This document shows positions 1 through 8,817 of a stretch of DNA of 64,000 nt, in pieces (position 1 is the first letter of the stretch; each line of letters begins with the position of its first letter). The stretch lies in the NCBI RefSeq assembly GCF_000143885.2, contig NC_018581.1, positions 930,001 through 994,000 of the forward strand, written 5' to 3'. Source of the stretch: Gordonia sp. KTR9 (GTDB lineage: Bacteria > Actinomycetota > Actinomycetes > Mycobacteriales > Mycobacteriaceae). The notes under the pieces were generated by a model. It saw only the letters and a list, made by a program, of their open reading frames with translations. It had not been told where the DNA came from and did no database searches. The translations under genes and the position numbers were made by a program.

Positions 1-95
1 ACAACGAGGACACCTACCTGCCCGACCTCGTCATCTGCCGGCCGGAGTTCACCGAGGCGATCCTCACGGTCACCACCGAGGGCGCGGGCGGCTGA
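1..95 (+). CDS. C-terminal fragment of an unknown protein
   Basis: An open frame enters from the left edge and stops at TGA 93-95. It encodes only about 30 residues, ending in ILTVTTEGAGG. Nothing in this tail identifies a family. The gene is convergent with the membrane protein that follows, with 15 bases between the two stop codons. The product is not assigned. Confidence 0.5.
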   Translation, partial: NEDTYLPDLVICRPEFTEAILTVTTEGAGG

Positions 96-110
96 CGAAC
101 CCGTCGCGCC

Positions 111-650
111 TCAGTGCGTGACGACGACCTTGATCACGACGATCACGGTCGCCACCAGCGTGACCGCGCCGGCACTGAACACCGTTCCGCGGCTGAGCTG
201 CTCGTGGTTGAGCCGGTCGATGACGAAGACCGTGCCGCCGATGCGCAGCAGGATCACGATCTCCGCGACGAGCTGGGCGGTACGGGGTTCGATCCAGCCG
301 ATCAGGCCGAGCAGCAGGATCGCGCAGGGCAGGAGCGCCGAGGTCAGGATCGGCACCGAGTCGCGGAGATGGCCCAGCACCTCCGATCTCGTCGGCTCGA
401 TCGGGCCGTCGGACACCCGGCGGGCGACCGCCTCGGCGAAGATGTGTGCGATGAAGGTCGACGCGGCGGTGCCGGCGAGGATCGCGATACCGACGAAGTC
501 GTCCTCGACGTGCAGCGGGATGAGTACCGCGAGGATCAGGATGTTGCCGTAGATGTAGGCGCTGATCCGCGGCGCGGCGTGCTTGCGCTCGAGGGGGCTG
601 TCGCGGCTGAACAGTGGTCCGTGCAGCAGGGTCCACGGACGATCGCTCAT
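111..650 (-). CDS. Polytopic integral membrane protein, unknown function
   Basis: The product is 179 aa, starting at MSDRPWTLLHG. I chose this ATG because upstream residues in the same frame are Arg/His-rich shadow sequence. About four or five hydrophobic segments are visible: YGNILILAVLIPL near residue 33, a segment ending FIAHIFAEAVARR near 70, SALLPCAILLLGLIGWI near 110, AEIVILLRIGGTVFVI near 130, and a C-terminal segment ending VVIKVVVTH. There are no catalytic motifs I recognise. It lies 14 bp downstream of the lipoprotein gene on the same strand and may share its transcript. Confidence 0.7.
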   Translation of the reverse strand: MSDRPWTLLHGPLFSRDSPLERKHAAPRISAYIYGNILILAVLIPLHVEDDFVGIAILAGTAASTFIAHIFAEAVARRVSDGPIEPTRSEVLGHLRDSVPILTSALLPCAILLLGLIGWIEPRTAQLVAEIVILLRIGGTVFVIDRLNHEQLSRGTVFSAGAVTLVATVIVVIKVVVTH

Positions 651-664
651 GGTTGAGAAAGCTA

Positions 665-1132
665 TCAGCGCGGGACGAGTTCGGCGACGACAGCGGCGAT
701 GGTGTCGTCGGGCCGGGTGAGGCAGACCGTCGCCGCCACGGTGGCCACCTGTTGCGCGTTCGAGGTCACGTCCAGCTCGCGCAGCACCGCCGTCCGCGCC
801 GCGTCGTCGAGTCCGCGGAACTCCGTGCACGTCATGGTCGACGCGGGCCCGGAACCCGACCCGCGCGACGGCGACGCGGTGGTGCGGGTCGGCGTTCCGG
901 TGGTGGTCCCGCGGGTTCTCGACTCGGCGCTGGTGGTCCCGCCGGAGCTGGGCTCGGTGCTGCTGGTCTCGGTGCTGCTGGACGCGACGCTGCTCGTCGT
1001 CGACGCGGCGGTCCCGGGGGCGGGCGCGGGTTCGTCGGACGAGCACGCCCCGAGCGCGAGGGTCACCAGCGCGGTCAGGGTGATGGTCGCGGCCAGCTGC
1101 GCCGGACGGTTGCGGCGGGCGGGGACGGACAT
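665..1132 (-). CDS. Small secreted lipoprotein with Ser/Thr-rich linker
   Basis: The product is 155 aa with a twin-Arg-containing signal peptide and a lipobox LGACSS, so Cys29 is the likely lipid anchor. Residues about 33-95 form a Ser/Thr/Ala/Pro-rich linker. The compact C-terminal domain (about 98-155) has two cysteines, in MTCTEF and VCLTRPDD, that could form a disulfide. The spacing recalls small HdeA-like or mycobacterial secreted domains, but this is only a resemblance. It lies 63 bp downstream of the EccA-like gene on the same strand. Function unknown. Confidence 0.7.
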   Translation of the reverse strand: MSVPARRNRPAQLAATITLTALVTLALGACSSDEPAPAPGTAASTTSSVASSSTETSSTEPSSGGTTSAESRTRGTTTGTPTRTTASPSRGSGSGPASTMTCTEFRGLDDAARTAVLRELDVTSNAQQVATVAATVCLTRPDDTIAAVVAELVPR

Positions 1133-1195
1133 GACGGGACTCCTCGGAGAAGGTGATCCGGGTCGGGACCCGGCTGGTGATGGTGGGGCGGTCGG

Positions 1196-2977
1196 TCAGC
1201 GCATGAGGCCGGAGAGGACGCCGGAGATCGCGGCCCGGACGTCCGCGGTCTCGATGCGCATGAGGTCGTCCTGGCTGAGGGCGTCGAGATCGCCGGCACT
1301 GCTGAGGCGGAACTCGCGCTCCTCCTCGGCCGCTTCGATGATGTTGCGGATGAACCGGCCGTTACCCGCGAGGTCGGTGGCACGGCGCGTGGTGCCCTGA
1401 TGCTCGCGGACGTCGTGGTACAGGGGCGAACATGCCTGTTCGATCTCGAACATCGCCTCGTGGGTCAACGACGAATCCCGCTTGCGCGCAATGAACTCGG
1501 CGATACGAGCGAGCTCGTCGGGGGTGTAGGAGTCGAAGCGCACGCGGCGGGCGAAGCGCGATGCCAGGCCGTCGTTGGACGCGAGGAACCGGTCGATCTC
1601 GGCGTCGTAGCCGGCGATGATGACGACGAGCCGGTCACGGTCGTCCTCCATCCGGGCGAGCAGCGTGTCGACGGCTTCGCGGCCGAACGCGTCGCCACCG
1701 GACAAGCCCTGCTGGATCAGCGTGTACGCCTCGTCGATGAACAGGACACCGTCCATCGCGGAGTCGATGAGTGCCGAGGTCTTGATCGCGGTACTGCCGA
1801 GGTGCTCGCCGACCATGTCGCGGCGGGTCGCCTCCACGACCTTGTCGGACTTGATGAATCCGAGACCGCAATAGATCTTGGCGACGATGCGCGCGACCGT
1901 CGTCTTGCCGGTGCCGGGCGGACCGGTGAAGGCGAGGTGCAGGCTGCGCGCCGATGTCGACAACCCGCGGTCGGCGCGGACCTTTGCCAGTGTCGCGGTG
2001 GACTGGAGCTTGGCCACCTGCTGCTTCACCGAGTCGAGGCCGATCTGTTCGGCCAGCTCGCGCTGCGCCTCGGTCACCAGCGAGCTCTGGGTGTCGGAGT
2101 CTGCGGTTCCCGACACCAGTGTCTCGGCGCGATCAGGGACCGACTTCGGGTCCCACCGGTCGGTGCGTTGGGCGATCTGCTCCGGCGTCGTGGCGGTCAC
2201 GCGCAGGGAGGGCGACCGGATCGCCTCGGCCGCGGCCGCCAGCGACGGGTCACGAGCATAGGCCTGCTCGAACATCGACTTGGCCTTCTCCTCGTGGCCC
2301 TGCTCGCGCAGCGCGAGGCCGTAGACGAACATCGCCTGGGTCGAACACGCCGCGATCGGGCCGTCGACCGCGTTCTGCAACCGCCGCATGCCCTCGCCGA
2401 GCATGCCGAGATGGACACACGACGTTCCGGCCATGAAGTCGGCGACGGCCTGCATGTACGGGTCGTTCCACCGATCGGACCTGGTGAGCGACGTCAGGAC
2501 GTCGGGCCAGCGCTGGGTGGCGAAATGGAGGAAGGCACGAACGAAGTCCACGATCGGCACGCGATGGGCCGGGGGCACCTCGTCGAGAACCTCCTCGGCA
2601 CCGGCGAAATCTGCGCCGCGGACCAGGCTGGCGGCGTAGGCGGCCGTCGCCTCGACGGCGCTCGACGCCGGGAAGTCGATCATCATGCCCGTGTACCAGC
2701 GCCCCGCGATGGTGCCGGGGGGAAGTCCGAGCCGGCGCTGCTCGGCGCCGATCGACCCGCGTGCGCGGTAGAGGCCCAGGAGGACCTCGTTGCTGCTGTC
2801 GCCGCAGGCGAGGCGGCCGATCCAGGCGTCGCCCAGGGACGGGTCCCATTCGGTCGCGCGGGTGAAGGCCTTGGCCGCCTGCGCGGGATTGTCGACGGGT
2901 TCCTGACCTTCGACGGGGATGTTCAGCGACAGGACACCGAGTTCGAAGAGCGCCCTCGCCTTGCGGACATCGGCCAT
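1196..2977 (-). CDS. EccA-like AAA+ ATPase of type VII secretion family
   Basis: The product is 593 aa. The N-terminal half (about 1-290) is helical and TPR-like, as in EccA proteins. The C-terminal half is a CbxX/CfqX-type AAA+ domain with Walker [10 protein letters not shown] near residue 354 and Walker [11 protein letters not shown] near 410. EccA proteins are cytosolic ATPases that bind ESX substrates and chaperones. The ATG at 2977 is preceded by an AGGGGGA ribosome binding site. No esx, eccB-E or mycP gene is visible within reach, so this may be a stand-alone paralogue or the edge of a locus to the left. The family is clear; membership in a working ESX system is inference. Confidence 0.85.
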   Translation of the reverse strand: MADVRKARALFELGVLSLNIPVEGQEPVDNPAQAAKAFTRATEWDPSLGDAWIGRLACGDSSNEVLLGLYRARGSIGAEQRRLGLPPGTIAGRWYTGMMIDFPASSAVEATAAYAASLVRGADFAGAEEVLDEVPPAHRVPIVDFVRAFLHFATQRWPDVLTSLTRSDRWNDPYMQAVADFMAGTSCVHLGMLGEGMRRLQNAVDGPIAACSTQAMFVYGLALREQGHEEKAKSMFEQAYARDPSLAAAAEAIRSPSLRVTATTPEQIAQRTDRWDPKSVPDRAETLVSGTADSDTQSSLVTEAQRELAEQIGLDSVKQQVAKLQSTATLAKVRADRGLSTSARSLHLAFTGPPGTGKTTVARIVAKIYCGLGFIKSDKVVEATRRDMVGEHLGSTAIKTSALIDSAMDGVLFIDEAYTLIQQGLSGGDAFGREAVDTLLARMEDDRDRLVVIIAGYDAEIDRFLASNDGLASRFARRVRFDSYTPDELARIAEFIARKRDSSLTHEAMFEIEQACSPLYHDVREHQGTTRRATDLAGNGRFIRNIIEAAEEEREFRLSSAGDLDALSQDDLMRIETADVRAAISGVLSGLMR

Positions 2978-3218
2978 CGCTTCCCCCTGTGTCGTCCCAT
3001 CCCGTACGGAGTCCCCTGTATCGATCTCCCCGGGTGCAACGGCGACACACCGCGAGGGCGGTCGCCGGGGACAGAGTATCGCTAGACCGCGCCGGCACCG
3101 GGCGCAGATCTCCCAGGGCCCGACCCCGCCGGTCCGCGCCCGCCGGAACGTGGCCGCCCGTCCGCACCCGGACCGCCCCGGCGGCCGGAACCGGCCGCGC
3201 CCGCCTAGACTTGTCTGC

Positions 3219-5513
3219 GTGAGTGCCCAGGTGGATACCGTCTCAGCCGCTGCCCAGACCCCGGATCATCCGCAACCGTTCCGCGAACTCGGTCTCAAGG
3301 ACGACGAGTACGCGCGGATCCGCGAGATACTGGGTCGCCGGCCCACCGACGCGGAACTCGCCATGTACTCGGTGATGTGGTCCGAGCACTGCAGCTACAA
3401 GTCGTCGAAGGTGCACCTGCGCTACTTCGGCGAGACCACCACCGACGAGATGCGCGCGAGCATGCTCGCCGGTATCGGCGAGAACGCCGGTGTCGTCGAC
3501 ATCGGTGACGGCTGGGCGGTGACCTTCAAGGTCGAGTCGCACAACCACCCGAGCTATGTCGAGCCGTACCAGGGTGCCGCGACCGGCGTCGGCGGCATCG
3601 TCCGCGACATCATGGCGATGGGCGCCCGTCCGATCGCGGTGATGGATCAGTTGCGCTTCGGTCCGGCCGACGCCCCGGACACCCGGCGCGTCGTCGACGG
3701 TGTGGTGCGCGGCGTGGGCGGCTACGGCAACTCCCTCGGCCTGCCGAACGTCGGCGGCGAGACCGTCTTCGACGCCAGCTACGCGGGCAACCCGCTCGTC
3801 AACGCGCTGTGCGCGGGCGTGCTGCGCACCGAGGACCTGCACCTGGCCTTCGCCTCGGGCGCGGGCAACAAGATCATCCTGTTCGGTGCGCGAACCGGCC
3901 TCGACGGCATCGGCGGAGTGTCGGTGCTGGCGTCGGAGACCTTCGACGATTCCGACGGTTCCGGCCCCAACCGGAAGAAGCTGCCGAGTGTGCAGGTCGG
4001 CGATCCGTTCACCGAGAAGGTGCTCATCGAGTGCTGTCTCGAGCTCTACCACGCCGGGTTGGTGGTGGGCATCCAGGATCTCGGTGGCGCCGGATTGTCC
4101 TGTGCGACGAGCGAACTCGCCGCGGCCGGCGATGGTGGCATGCACATCGACCTGGAGAAGGTGCCGATGCGCGCCGAGGGCATGACTCCGGCGGAGGTCC
4201 TCTCCAGTGAGTCGCAGGAACGCATGTGCGCGGTCGTGACGCCGGAGAACGTGGACCGCTTCCTCGAGGTGTGCCGCAAGTGGGACGTCCTCGCGACCGT
4301 CATCGGCGAGGTCACCGACGGCGATCAGCTGGTCATCACCTGGCACGGTGAGACCGTCGTCGACGTGCCGCCGCGCACCGTCGCCCACGACGGCCCGGTC
4401 TACGAGCGCCCGGTCGCCCGACCCGACTGGCAGGACACCGTCATCGCGTCGACCACCGAACCCCTGCAGCGCCCGGACACGCCCGACCAGCTGCGCGAGA
4501 CGCTGCTGGCCATGCTCGCCTCGCCGGCGCTGTGCAGCCGCAAGTTCATCACCGATCAGTACGACCGGTACGTGCGCGGCAACACCGTCCTCGCCGAGCA
4601 CGCGGACTCGGGGATGATCCGCATCGACGAGGAGTCCGGGCGCGGCATCGCGCTGGCGACCGACGCGTCGGGCCGGTACACCTTCCTCGATCCCTACCGC
4701 GGCGCGCAGCTCGCGCTGGCCGAGGCCTACCGCAACGTCGCCGTCTCCGGTGCGACGCCGAAGGCCGTCACCAACTGCCTCAACTTCGGCTCGCCGGAGG
4801 ATCCGGCGGTGATGTGGCAGTTCCAGCAGGCGGTCCGGGGACTCGCCGACGGCTGTGCGCAGCTGGGCATCCCGGTCACCGGCGGCAATGTGAGCTTCTA
4901 CAACCAGACGGGGGCGACGGCGATCCTCCCGACCCCGGTGATCGGCGTCCTCGGCGTCATCGACGACGTGCACCGCCGCATCCCGACCGGCCTCGGAACC
5001 GAGCCGGGAGAGACCCTGATCCTGCTCGGTGAGACCCGTGACGAGTTCGACGGATCGATCTGGGCGCAGGTCAGCCACGACCACCTCGGTGGCGTGCCCC
5101 CGCAGGTCGATCTCGAGCGCGAGCGGCTGCTCGCGGAGATCCTCGCCGCGTCGTCCCGGGACGGATTGATCTCCGCGGCACACGATCTCAGCGAGGGCGG
5201 TCTCATCCAGACCGTCGTCGAGGCGGCCCTGGCCGGTGAGACCGGGTGCCGGATCCTGCTGCCCGAGGACGCCGACCCGTTCGTCTGGCTGTTCTCCGAA
5301 TCCGCCGGCCGGGTGCTCGTCGCGGTCCCGCGCACCGAGGAATCACGGTTCACCGCGATGCTCGACGCGCGCACGATGCCGTGGACGCGCATCGGTGTGG
5401 TCGATCAGGGCAGCGACGCCGTCGATGTCCAGGACTACTTCTCGGTGCCGCTCGCCGAACTGCGCGAGGTACACGAGGGCACCCTCCCGAGGTTGTTCGG
5501 CGACGCCGTCTAG
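3219..5513 (+). CDS. purL: Phosphoribosylformylglycinamidine synthase subunit PurL
   Basis: PurL converts FGAR to FGAM with ATP and ammonia from glutamine, in de novo purine synthesis. The product is 764 aa, the length of the small PurL that works with separate PurQ and PurS, neither of which is in this window. Motifs include [32 protein letters not shown] and GGNVSFYNQ in the second ATP-grasp-like half. I chose GTG 3219 because the longer upstream frame is Arg/Pro-rich and covers the divergent promoter with the EccA-like gene. Order relative to purF and purM follows M. tuberculosis Rv0803-Rv0809, with different genes between. Confidence 0.95.
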   Translation: MSAQVDTVSAAAQTPDHPQPFRELGLKDDEYARIREILGRRPTDAELAMYSVMWSEHCSYKSSKVHLRYFGETTTDEMRASMLAGIGENAGVVDIGDGWAVTFKVESHNHPSYVEPYQGAATGVGGIVRDIMAMGARPIAVMDQLRFGPADAPDTRRVVDGVVRGVGGYGNSLGLPNVGGETVFDASYAGNPLVNALCAGVLRTEDLHLAFASGAGNKIILFGARTGLDGIGGVSVLASETFDDSDGSGPNRKKLPSVQVGDPFTEKVLIECCLELYHAGLVVGIQDLGGAGLSCATSELAAAGDGGMHIDLEKVPMRAEGMTPAEVLSSESQERMCAVVTPENVDRFLEVCRKWDVLATVIGEVTDGDQLVITWHGETVVDVPPRTVAHDGPVYERPVARPDWQDTVIASTTEPLQRPDTPDQLRETLLAMLASPALCSRKFITDQYDRYVRGNTVLAEHADSGMIRIDEESGRGIALATDASGRYTFLDPYRGAQLALAEAYRNVAVSGATPKAVTNCLNFGSPEDPAVMWQFQQAVRGLADGCAQLGIPVTGGNVSFYNQTGATAILPTPVIGVLGVIDDVHRRIPTGLGTEPGETLILLGETRDEFDGSIWAQVSHDHLGGVPPQVDLERERLLAEILAASSRDGLISAAHDLSEGGLIQTVVEAALAGETGCRILLPEDADPFVWLFSESAGRVLVAVPRTEESRFTAMLDARTMPWTRIGVVDQGSDAVDVQDYFSVPLAELREVHEGTLPRLFGDAV

Positions 5514-5525
5514 CCGCACGCCCTA

Positions 5526-5540
5526 GTTGCGCCCCGCAAC
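5526..5540. terminator. Short hairpin after purL
   Basis: The inverted repeat GTTGCG-CCC-CGCAAC (6 bp stem, 3 nt loop) starts 13 bases after the purL stop. There is no U-tract, as is usual in actinobacterial terminators. Confidence 0.4.
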
Positions 5541-5660
5541 GTTCGGATCGGTGAGGATTCCGTTGTACGTCAATGGAATCAATATCGTTTGTGGACGTGT
5601 CGTGCCCGGTCACGGTCGGTTACGCTCCTTGAGTTCTCTGACCGAGTCGAAAGGGCGCAG

Positions 5661-6032
5661 ATGAGCTACCCCAATGATCCGAACCAGCCGCCGAACTACG
5701 GCGCGGGTGGTTACGGACAGCAGCCGTACGGCGGGTTCCCGGGCGGCAACCCGGCCGGTCCGGAACCGGACAACAACCTCGTCTGGGCGATCCTGGCCAC
5801 GGTGCTGTGCTGCCTGCCGCTCGGGATCGTGTCGATCGTGAAGTCGACCTCGGTCAGCAAGCTGTGGGCCGCCGGCGATTACGCCGGTGCGCAGAAGGCT
5901 GCCGACGAGGCCAAGAAGTGGGCGATGTGGAGTGCGATCTCGTCGGTCGTCATCTGGGTCCTGATCGTCATCGTCTATGTCATCTTCTTCGTCATCCTCC
6001 TCGGCGCCTCCGCGTCCACGTCCACGTACTGA
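5661..6032 (+). CDS. CD225/dispanin-like small membrane protein
   Basis: The product is 123 aa. Residues 1-38 are Pro/Gly/Gln/Tyr-rich (MSYPNDPNQPPNYGAGGYGQ). A first hydrophobic segment follows (NLVWAILATVLCCLPLGIVSIV), then a basic loop (SVSKLWAAGDYAGAQKAADEAKKWA), then a second membrane segment near the C-terminus. This two-helix pattern with Cys-Cys after the first helix and an AxxA(D/S)xxAKxW loop fits the CD225/dispanin superfamily. The bacterial role is unknown, probably membrane-associated. A TACGCT -10-like element lies at 5621-5626. Confidence 0.8.
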   Translation: MSYPNDPNQPPNYGAGGYGQQPYGGFPGGNPAGPEPDNNLVWAILATVLCCLPLGIVSIVKSTSVSKLWAAGDYAGAQKAADEAKKWAMWSAISSVVIWVLIVIVYVIFFVILLGASASTSTY

Positions 6033-6477
6033 GCGCTTCGAGAGGGCCGTCCTCGGACGGGTCTCGGCCCTCTCGAAGCATCGGTACCTCGGGCCGGCGA
6101 CCGTTGTCGCCGGTACCGGGATGGTCTGTGCGGCTGTGTGGTTCGCCGATCCCACGACGCCGGGCGGCGCCCTTCCGGTGTGTCCGACCAAACTGCTCTT
6201 CGGCGTGACGTGCCCGGGTTGTGGATCGTTGCGGGCCATCTACTCGCTGCTCCACGGCGACGTCCCGGCCGCCCTGCACTACAACGCCGTCGGGGTGCTG
6301 GCGATGGGGTTGCTGCTCGTCGCCTTCGTCGCCTACTGCGTGCGTCTGTGGACCGGTCGCCGGGTTCGCAGCTGGCAGCACCTCAGATACTCCGGCGTCG
6401 TCGTGCTCGTGGTCGTCCTGGCCTGGTTCGTGATCCGGAACATCCCGGTCGAACCGCTCTGGTCACTCCACGTCTGA
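5977..6477 (+). CDS. DUF2752 membrane protein
   Basis: The 166 aa frame carries the DUF2752 signature CPTKLLFGVTCPGCGSLRA and three hydrophobic segments (near residues 42-56, 100-120 and 137-155). ATG 5977 overlaps the dispanin gene by 56 bases and puts an eight-serine run at the N-terminus. The only downstream in-frame start is ATG 6121, which would give 118 aa but trim the first membrane segment. A strong hairpin (6035-6079) lies inside the disputed N-terminal part, so the true start is uncertain. The last 15 bases overlap the convergent GDPD gene. Function unknown. Confidence 0.7.
   Translation: MSSSSSSSSAPPRPRPRTERFERAVLGRVSALSKHRYLGPATVVAGTGMVCAAVWFADPTTPGGALPVCPTKLLFGVTCPGCGSLRAIYSLLHGDVPAALHYNAVGVLAMGLLLVAFVAYCVRLWTGRRVRSWQHLRYSGVVVLVVVLAWFVIRNIPVEPLWSLHV
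6035..6079. terminator. 14-bp inverted repeat after dispanin gene
   Basis: A perfect 14-bp stem (GCTTCGAGAGGGCC and its complement) with a 17-nt loop begins two bases after the dispanin stop codon. Its position suggests a terminator, yet it lies inside the DUF2752 frame if ATG 5977 is used. Confidence 0.5.
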
Positions 6478-7398
6478 ACGCCCGGCGGCACCGCGAATCC
6501 AGCGGATCAGCCGCGAACCGGGATCGCGCACGGGGCCGTCGACATCGAGAGTCGCCAGCGCCTCGGGGTCGTCGGTCGTGATCTGATCGACCCGCAACTC
6601 GAGCAGCCGCCTGATCTCCGGGGCGACGCGTGGCCCGACCCGGGTCACCGTGTACCCGTCGACGAGACGACCGCGCTCGTGAAATGCGCCGATCAGGTCG
6701 TGGCCGCGGCGGTCGGCGGCCAGGATCAGCCGATTCTCCAGATACACCATCTCGGCATCCGGTGACGCCGCCACCGCCCGGTCGACGAACCCGTCGAAGT
6801 CCCCGGACCGTAGTGCTGCCTCGGCGGCGCCGTGATGGCAGGGGTCATAACCGATCCGGACGCCCGGCGCGGCCGAGGTCAGCGTCTCCACCGCCGCGGC
6901 GTCGCCGCACGACAGGATGTAATGCCCTGCGTGGGGGGCGACGCTGCGGGCGAACACCTCCACGGCCGCGACGTCGAGCGCGGCGTCGTCCTCCTTGAAG
7001 TCGAGCTGGAGCGACGCGGTGGGCGCGATGTCCACCCCGTCGAAGAGGTCGGTCAGGTCCTCGAGCAGGAGGACCCGGTCGTCGATGGGGCGTCCGCTGT
7101 TGTCCCGCAGGTGCAGTTCCCGCAGATACGACGCCGGGAGTGCCGACACCGCGCCGGTACCGGTGGTGGCGTGATCGACGGTGCGGTCGTGCAGGACGGC
7201 GAAACCCCGGTCGGCGTGGATCACCAGATCGACTTCGATGCTCGCGCCGAGCCGCATGCCCTCGACGATCCGGGTCGCGGTGAACGCCGGGTCGGCGGCG
7301 CGGCGCCGGCCGCGGTGCCACTTGAGCATCGTCCGATGGCCGTCGTGGTCGATGTGGATCGGGGCGCCGGCGGGGTCCGTGGGCGACATGGCAGTCAC
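6463..7398 (-). CDS. Glycerophosphodiester phosphodiesterase family protein
   Basis: The product is 311 aa with the GDPD fold. Catalytic or metal motifs visible are KWHRGRRR near residue 25 (HRG), EVDL near 55, VLHDRTVDHATTG near 67 (the HD catalytic His) and a later LDFKEDD. These enzymes cleave glycerophosphodiesters to glycerol-3-phosphate and an alcohol. No signal peptide is seen, so it is likely cytosolic. The start is GTG 7398 or ATG 7389 (both in frame); a TAAGGT -10-like element lies just upstream. It is divergent from the KstR-box oxidoreductase. Confidence 0.85.
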   Translation of the reverse strand: MTAMSPTDPAGAPIHIDHDGHRTMLKWHRGRRRAADPAFTATRIVEGMRLGASIEVDLVIHADRGFAVLHDRTVDHATTGTGAVSALPASYLRELHLRDNSGRPIDDRVLLLEDLTDLFDGVDIAPTASLQLDFKEDDAALDVAAVEVFARSVAPHAGHYILSCGDAAAVETLTSAAPGVRIGYDPCHHGAAEAALRSGDFDGFVDRAVAASPDAEMVYLENRLILAADRRGHDLIGAFHERGRLVDGYTVTRVGPRVAPEIRRLLELRVDQITTDDPEALATLDVDGPVRDPGSRLIRWIRGAAGRSDVE

Positions 7399-7447
7399 AG
7401 CTCCCGACCTTAGTGGAGCGCATCTCGCCGAATCAGCACGCCGAAGT

Positions 7448-7461
7448 TGGAACGTGTTCTA
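7448..7461. promoter_or_regulatory. KstR-type operator overlapping a leaderless promoter
   Basis: The sequence TGGAACGTGTTCTA fits the KstR consensus TnnAACnnGTTnnA exactly. It overlaps a TAGTTT -10 element (7460-7465) that lies 7 nt before ATG 7473, so binding should block initiation. The regulator is inferred from the consensus; other TetR-family proteins could use a similar site. Confidence 0.6.
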
Positions 7462-7472
7462 GTTTGATTCGC

Positions 7473-8552
7473 ATGACATTGCGAGTGGTCGAGTGGTCGA
7501 CCGGAACCGTCGGACGACATGCCATCGCCGGGATCGACGCCCGGGGAGACCTGGAACTCGTGGGGGTGTGGGTGTCCGACCCCACGAAGGTCGGCAAGGA
7601 TGCCGGCGAGCTGGCCGGTCTCGATCGCGAGCTGGGTGTCGTCGCCACCGACGACCGCGATGCGTTGATCGCCTTGCGGCCGGACTGCGTCGTGCACACC
7701 GCCATGACCGACGATCGCGTCATGGAGTCGATCGAAGACCTGATCTTCTTCCTGGAGAACGGGATCAACGTGGTCTCGAGCGGCCCGGTGGTTTTGCAAT
7801 TCCCGCAGGGCATCCTCCCCGACTCACTGCTGCAACGGATCTCCGACGCCGGGAAGGCCGGCAACGCGAGCCTCCACGTCAACGGCATCGACCCGGGCTT
7901 CGCCAACGACGTGCTGCCGCTGGCGATGACCAGCCTGTCCCAGCGCATCGACGAGGTGCGCTGTCAGGAGATCGCCGACTACTCGACCTATTATCAGCCG
8001 GTGGTCATGCGTGACCTGTTCGGCTTCGGACAGCCGCTGGACACCACGCCGCTGATCTTCGCGCCCGGCATCCTGTCGATGGGCTGGGGGAGTGTCGTGC
8101 GACAGATCGCCGCCGGACTCGACCTGGTGCTCGACGAGCCACTCGTCGAACGCGTCGAGCGGGTGGCGGCCGATCGCGACTATCCGACGGTCTCCGTCGA
8201 GATCCCGAAGGGGACGATGGCCGCGGTCCGCTTCGAGGTGGCCGGCCAGGTCGACGGCGTGGATCGTGTTGTGCTGGAGCACTATACCCGCACCCATCCC
8301 GATCAGTGCCCGGAGTGGCCGTCCCCGCACGAGGGTGACGGCTGCTACCGCATCGCGATCGCAGGCGAGCCCGAGATGGCCGTAGAGTTCGGGCATCACG
8401 GCGAGAACGGCGACCACAACGTGTCCGGAATGATCGTCACCGCGATGCGACTGGTCAATTCCGTTGCGGCGGTGGTCGATGCGAAGCCCGGTCTGGTCAC
8501 CGCACTCGATCTCCCGCTCGTGACCGGCCGGGGGTTGTTCGCCCAGAAGTAG
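7473..8552 (+). CDS. NAD(P)-binding oxidoreductase, dihydrodipicolinate-reductase-like fold
   Basis: The product is 359 aa. The N-terminus MTLRVVEWSTGTVGRHAI is a Rossmann dinucleotide-binding motif of the type found in actinobacterial proteins labelled dihydrodipicolinate-reductase-like or amine-dehydrogenase-like. It is far longer than DapB, and no lysine-pathway neighbours are present. The start is fixed by a leaderless promoter (TAGTTT, 7 nt before ATG) and the overlapping KstR-type box. That operator points to sterol or related lipid catabolism, which is inference. A hairpin shared with the convergent L36 gene ends the transcript. Substrate unknown. Confidence 0.75.
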   Translation: MTLRVVEWSTGTVGRHAIAGIDARGDLELVGVWVSDPTKVGKDAGELAGLDRELGVVATDDRDALIALRPDCVVHTAMTDDRVMESIEDLIFFLENGINVVSSGPVVLQFPQGILPDSLLQRISDAGKAGNASLHVNGIDPGFANDVLPLAMTSLSQRIDEVRCQEIADYSTYYQPVVMRDLFGFGQPLDTTPLIFAPGILSMGWGSVVRQIAAGLDLVLDEPLVERVERVAADRDYPTVSVEIPKGTMAAVRFEVAGQVDGVDRVVLEHYTRTHPDQCPEWPSPHEGDGCYRIAIAGEPEMAVEFGHHGENGDHNVSGMIVTAMRLVNSVAAVVDAKPGLVTALDLPLVTGRGLFAQK

Positions 8553-8577
8553 CCGCAATCCCGGCTTGACAGATCCC

Positions 8578-8614
8578 GTTGCGTTTTGTTCCGGTAACCG
8601 GGACAAAACGCAAC
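8578..8614. terminator. Bidirectional terminator hairpin
   Basis: A 17-bp stem with a 3-nt loop (TAA) and a single T/G position starts with GTTGCGTTTTGT. It lies between the convergent oxidoreductase and L36 genes, 25 bases from the first stop and 13 from the second. Confidence 0.75.
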
Positions 8615-8627
8615 CGGATCGCTTCGA

Positions 8628-8750
8628 TCAGCCCTGGCGCGCCTTGAATCTCGGGTTGCCCTTGTTGATGACGAAGATGCGACCCTTGCGCTTGACCACC
8701 TGCGAGCCGGGCTGGTTCTTCAGTGAACGGATGGATGCACGAACCTTCAA
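8628..8750 (-). CDS. rpmJ: 50S ribosomal protein L36, zinc-independent (C-minus) paralogue
   Basis: The product is 40 aa, starting [16 protein letters not shown] and ending NPRFKARQG. It matches the 40-residue L36 form related to E. coli YkgO. The zinc-ribbon cysteines and histidine of canonical L36 are absent; there is no Cys at all. I chose TTG 8750 because a strong AAGGAGG ribosome binding site lies 5 nt upstream and the family begins at this MKVR-like residue. A perfect Zur-type palindrome overlaps the ribosome binding site region. Such paralogues replace the zinc-containing protein during zinc starvation, freeing zinc; that role is family knowledge. Confidence 0.9.
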   Translation of the reverse strand: MKVRASIRSLKNQPGSQVVKRKGRIFVINKGNPRFKARQG

Positions 8751-8760
8751 CGGAGCCTCC

Positions 8761-8783
8761 TTAATGGAAATTGTTTCCATTAA
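8761..8783. promoter_or_regulatory. Zur-type operator of the L36 gene
   Basis: This is a perfect 23-bp palindrome: TTAATGGAAA, a TTG spacer, then the exact reverse complement. It resembles actinobacterial Zur boxes (A/T-rich TGAAAAT-like arms) and begins 11 bases upstream of the TTG start. It abuts the ribosome binding site, so the promoter must lie to its right. Confidence 0.75.
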
Positions 8784-8817
8784 AGCAGGCTCGTCGCTCC
8801 TGATCGACCGCTGGGTG

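Noticed and set aside
2919..3218. N-terminal extension of purL
   Set aside because: The added residues are Arg/Pro-rich and not conserved, and would overlap the divergent EccA-like gene. GTG 3219 gives the normal family length.
3243..5183. 646-codon minus-strand open frame over purL
   Set aside because: Antisense shadow of purL without any family motif.
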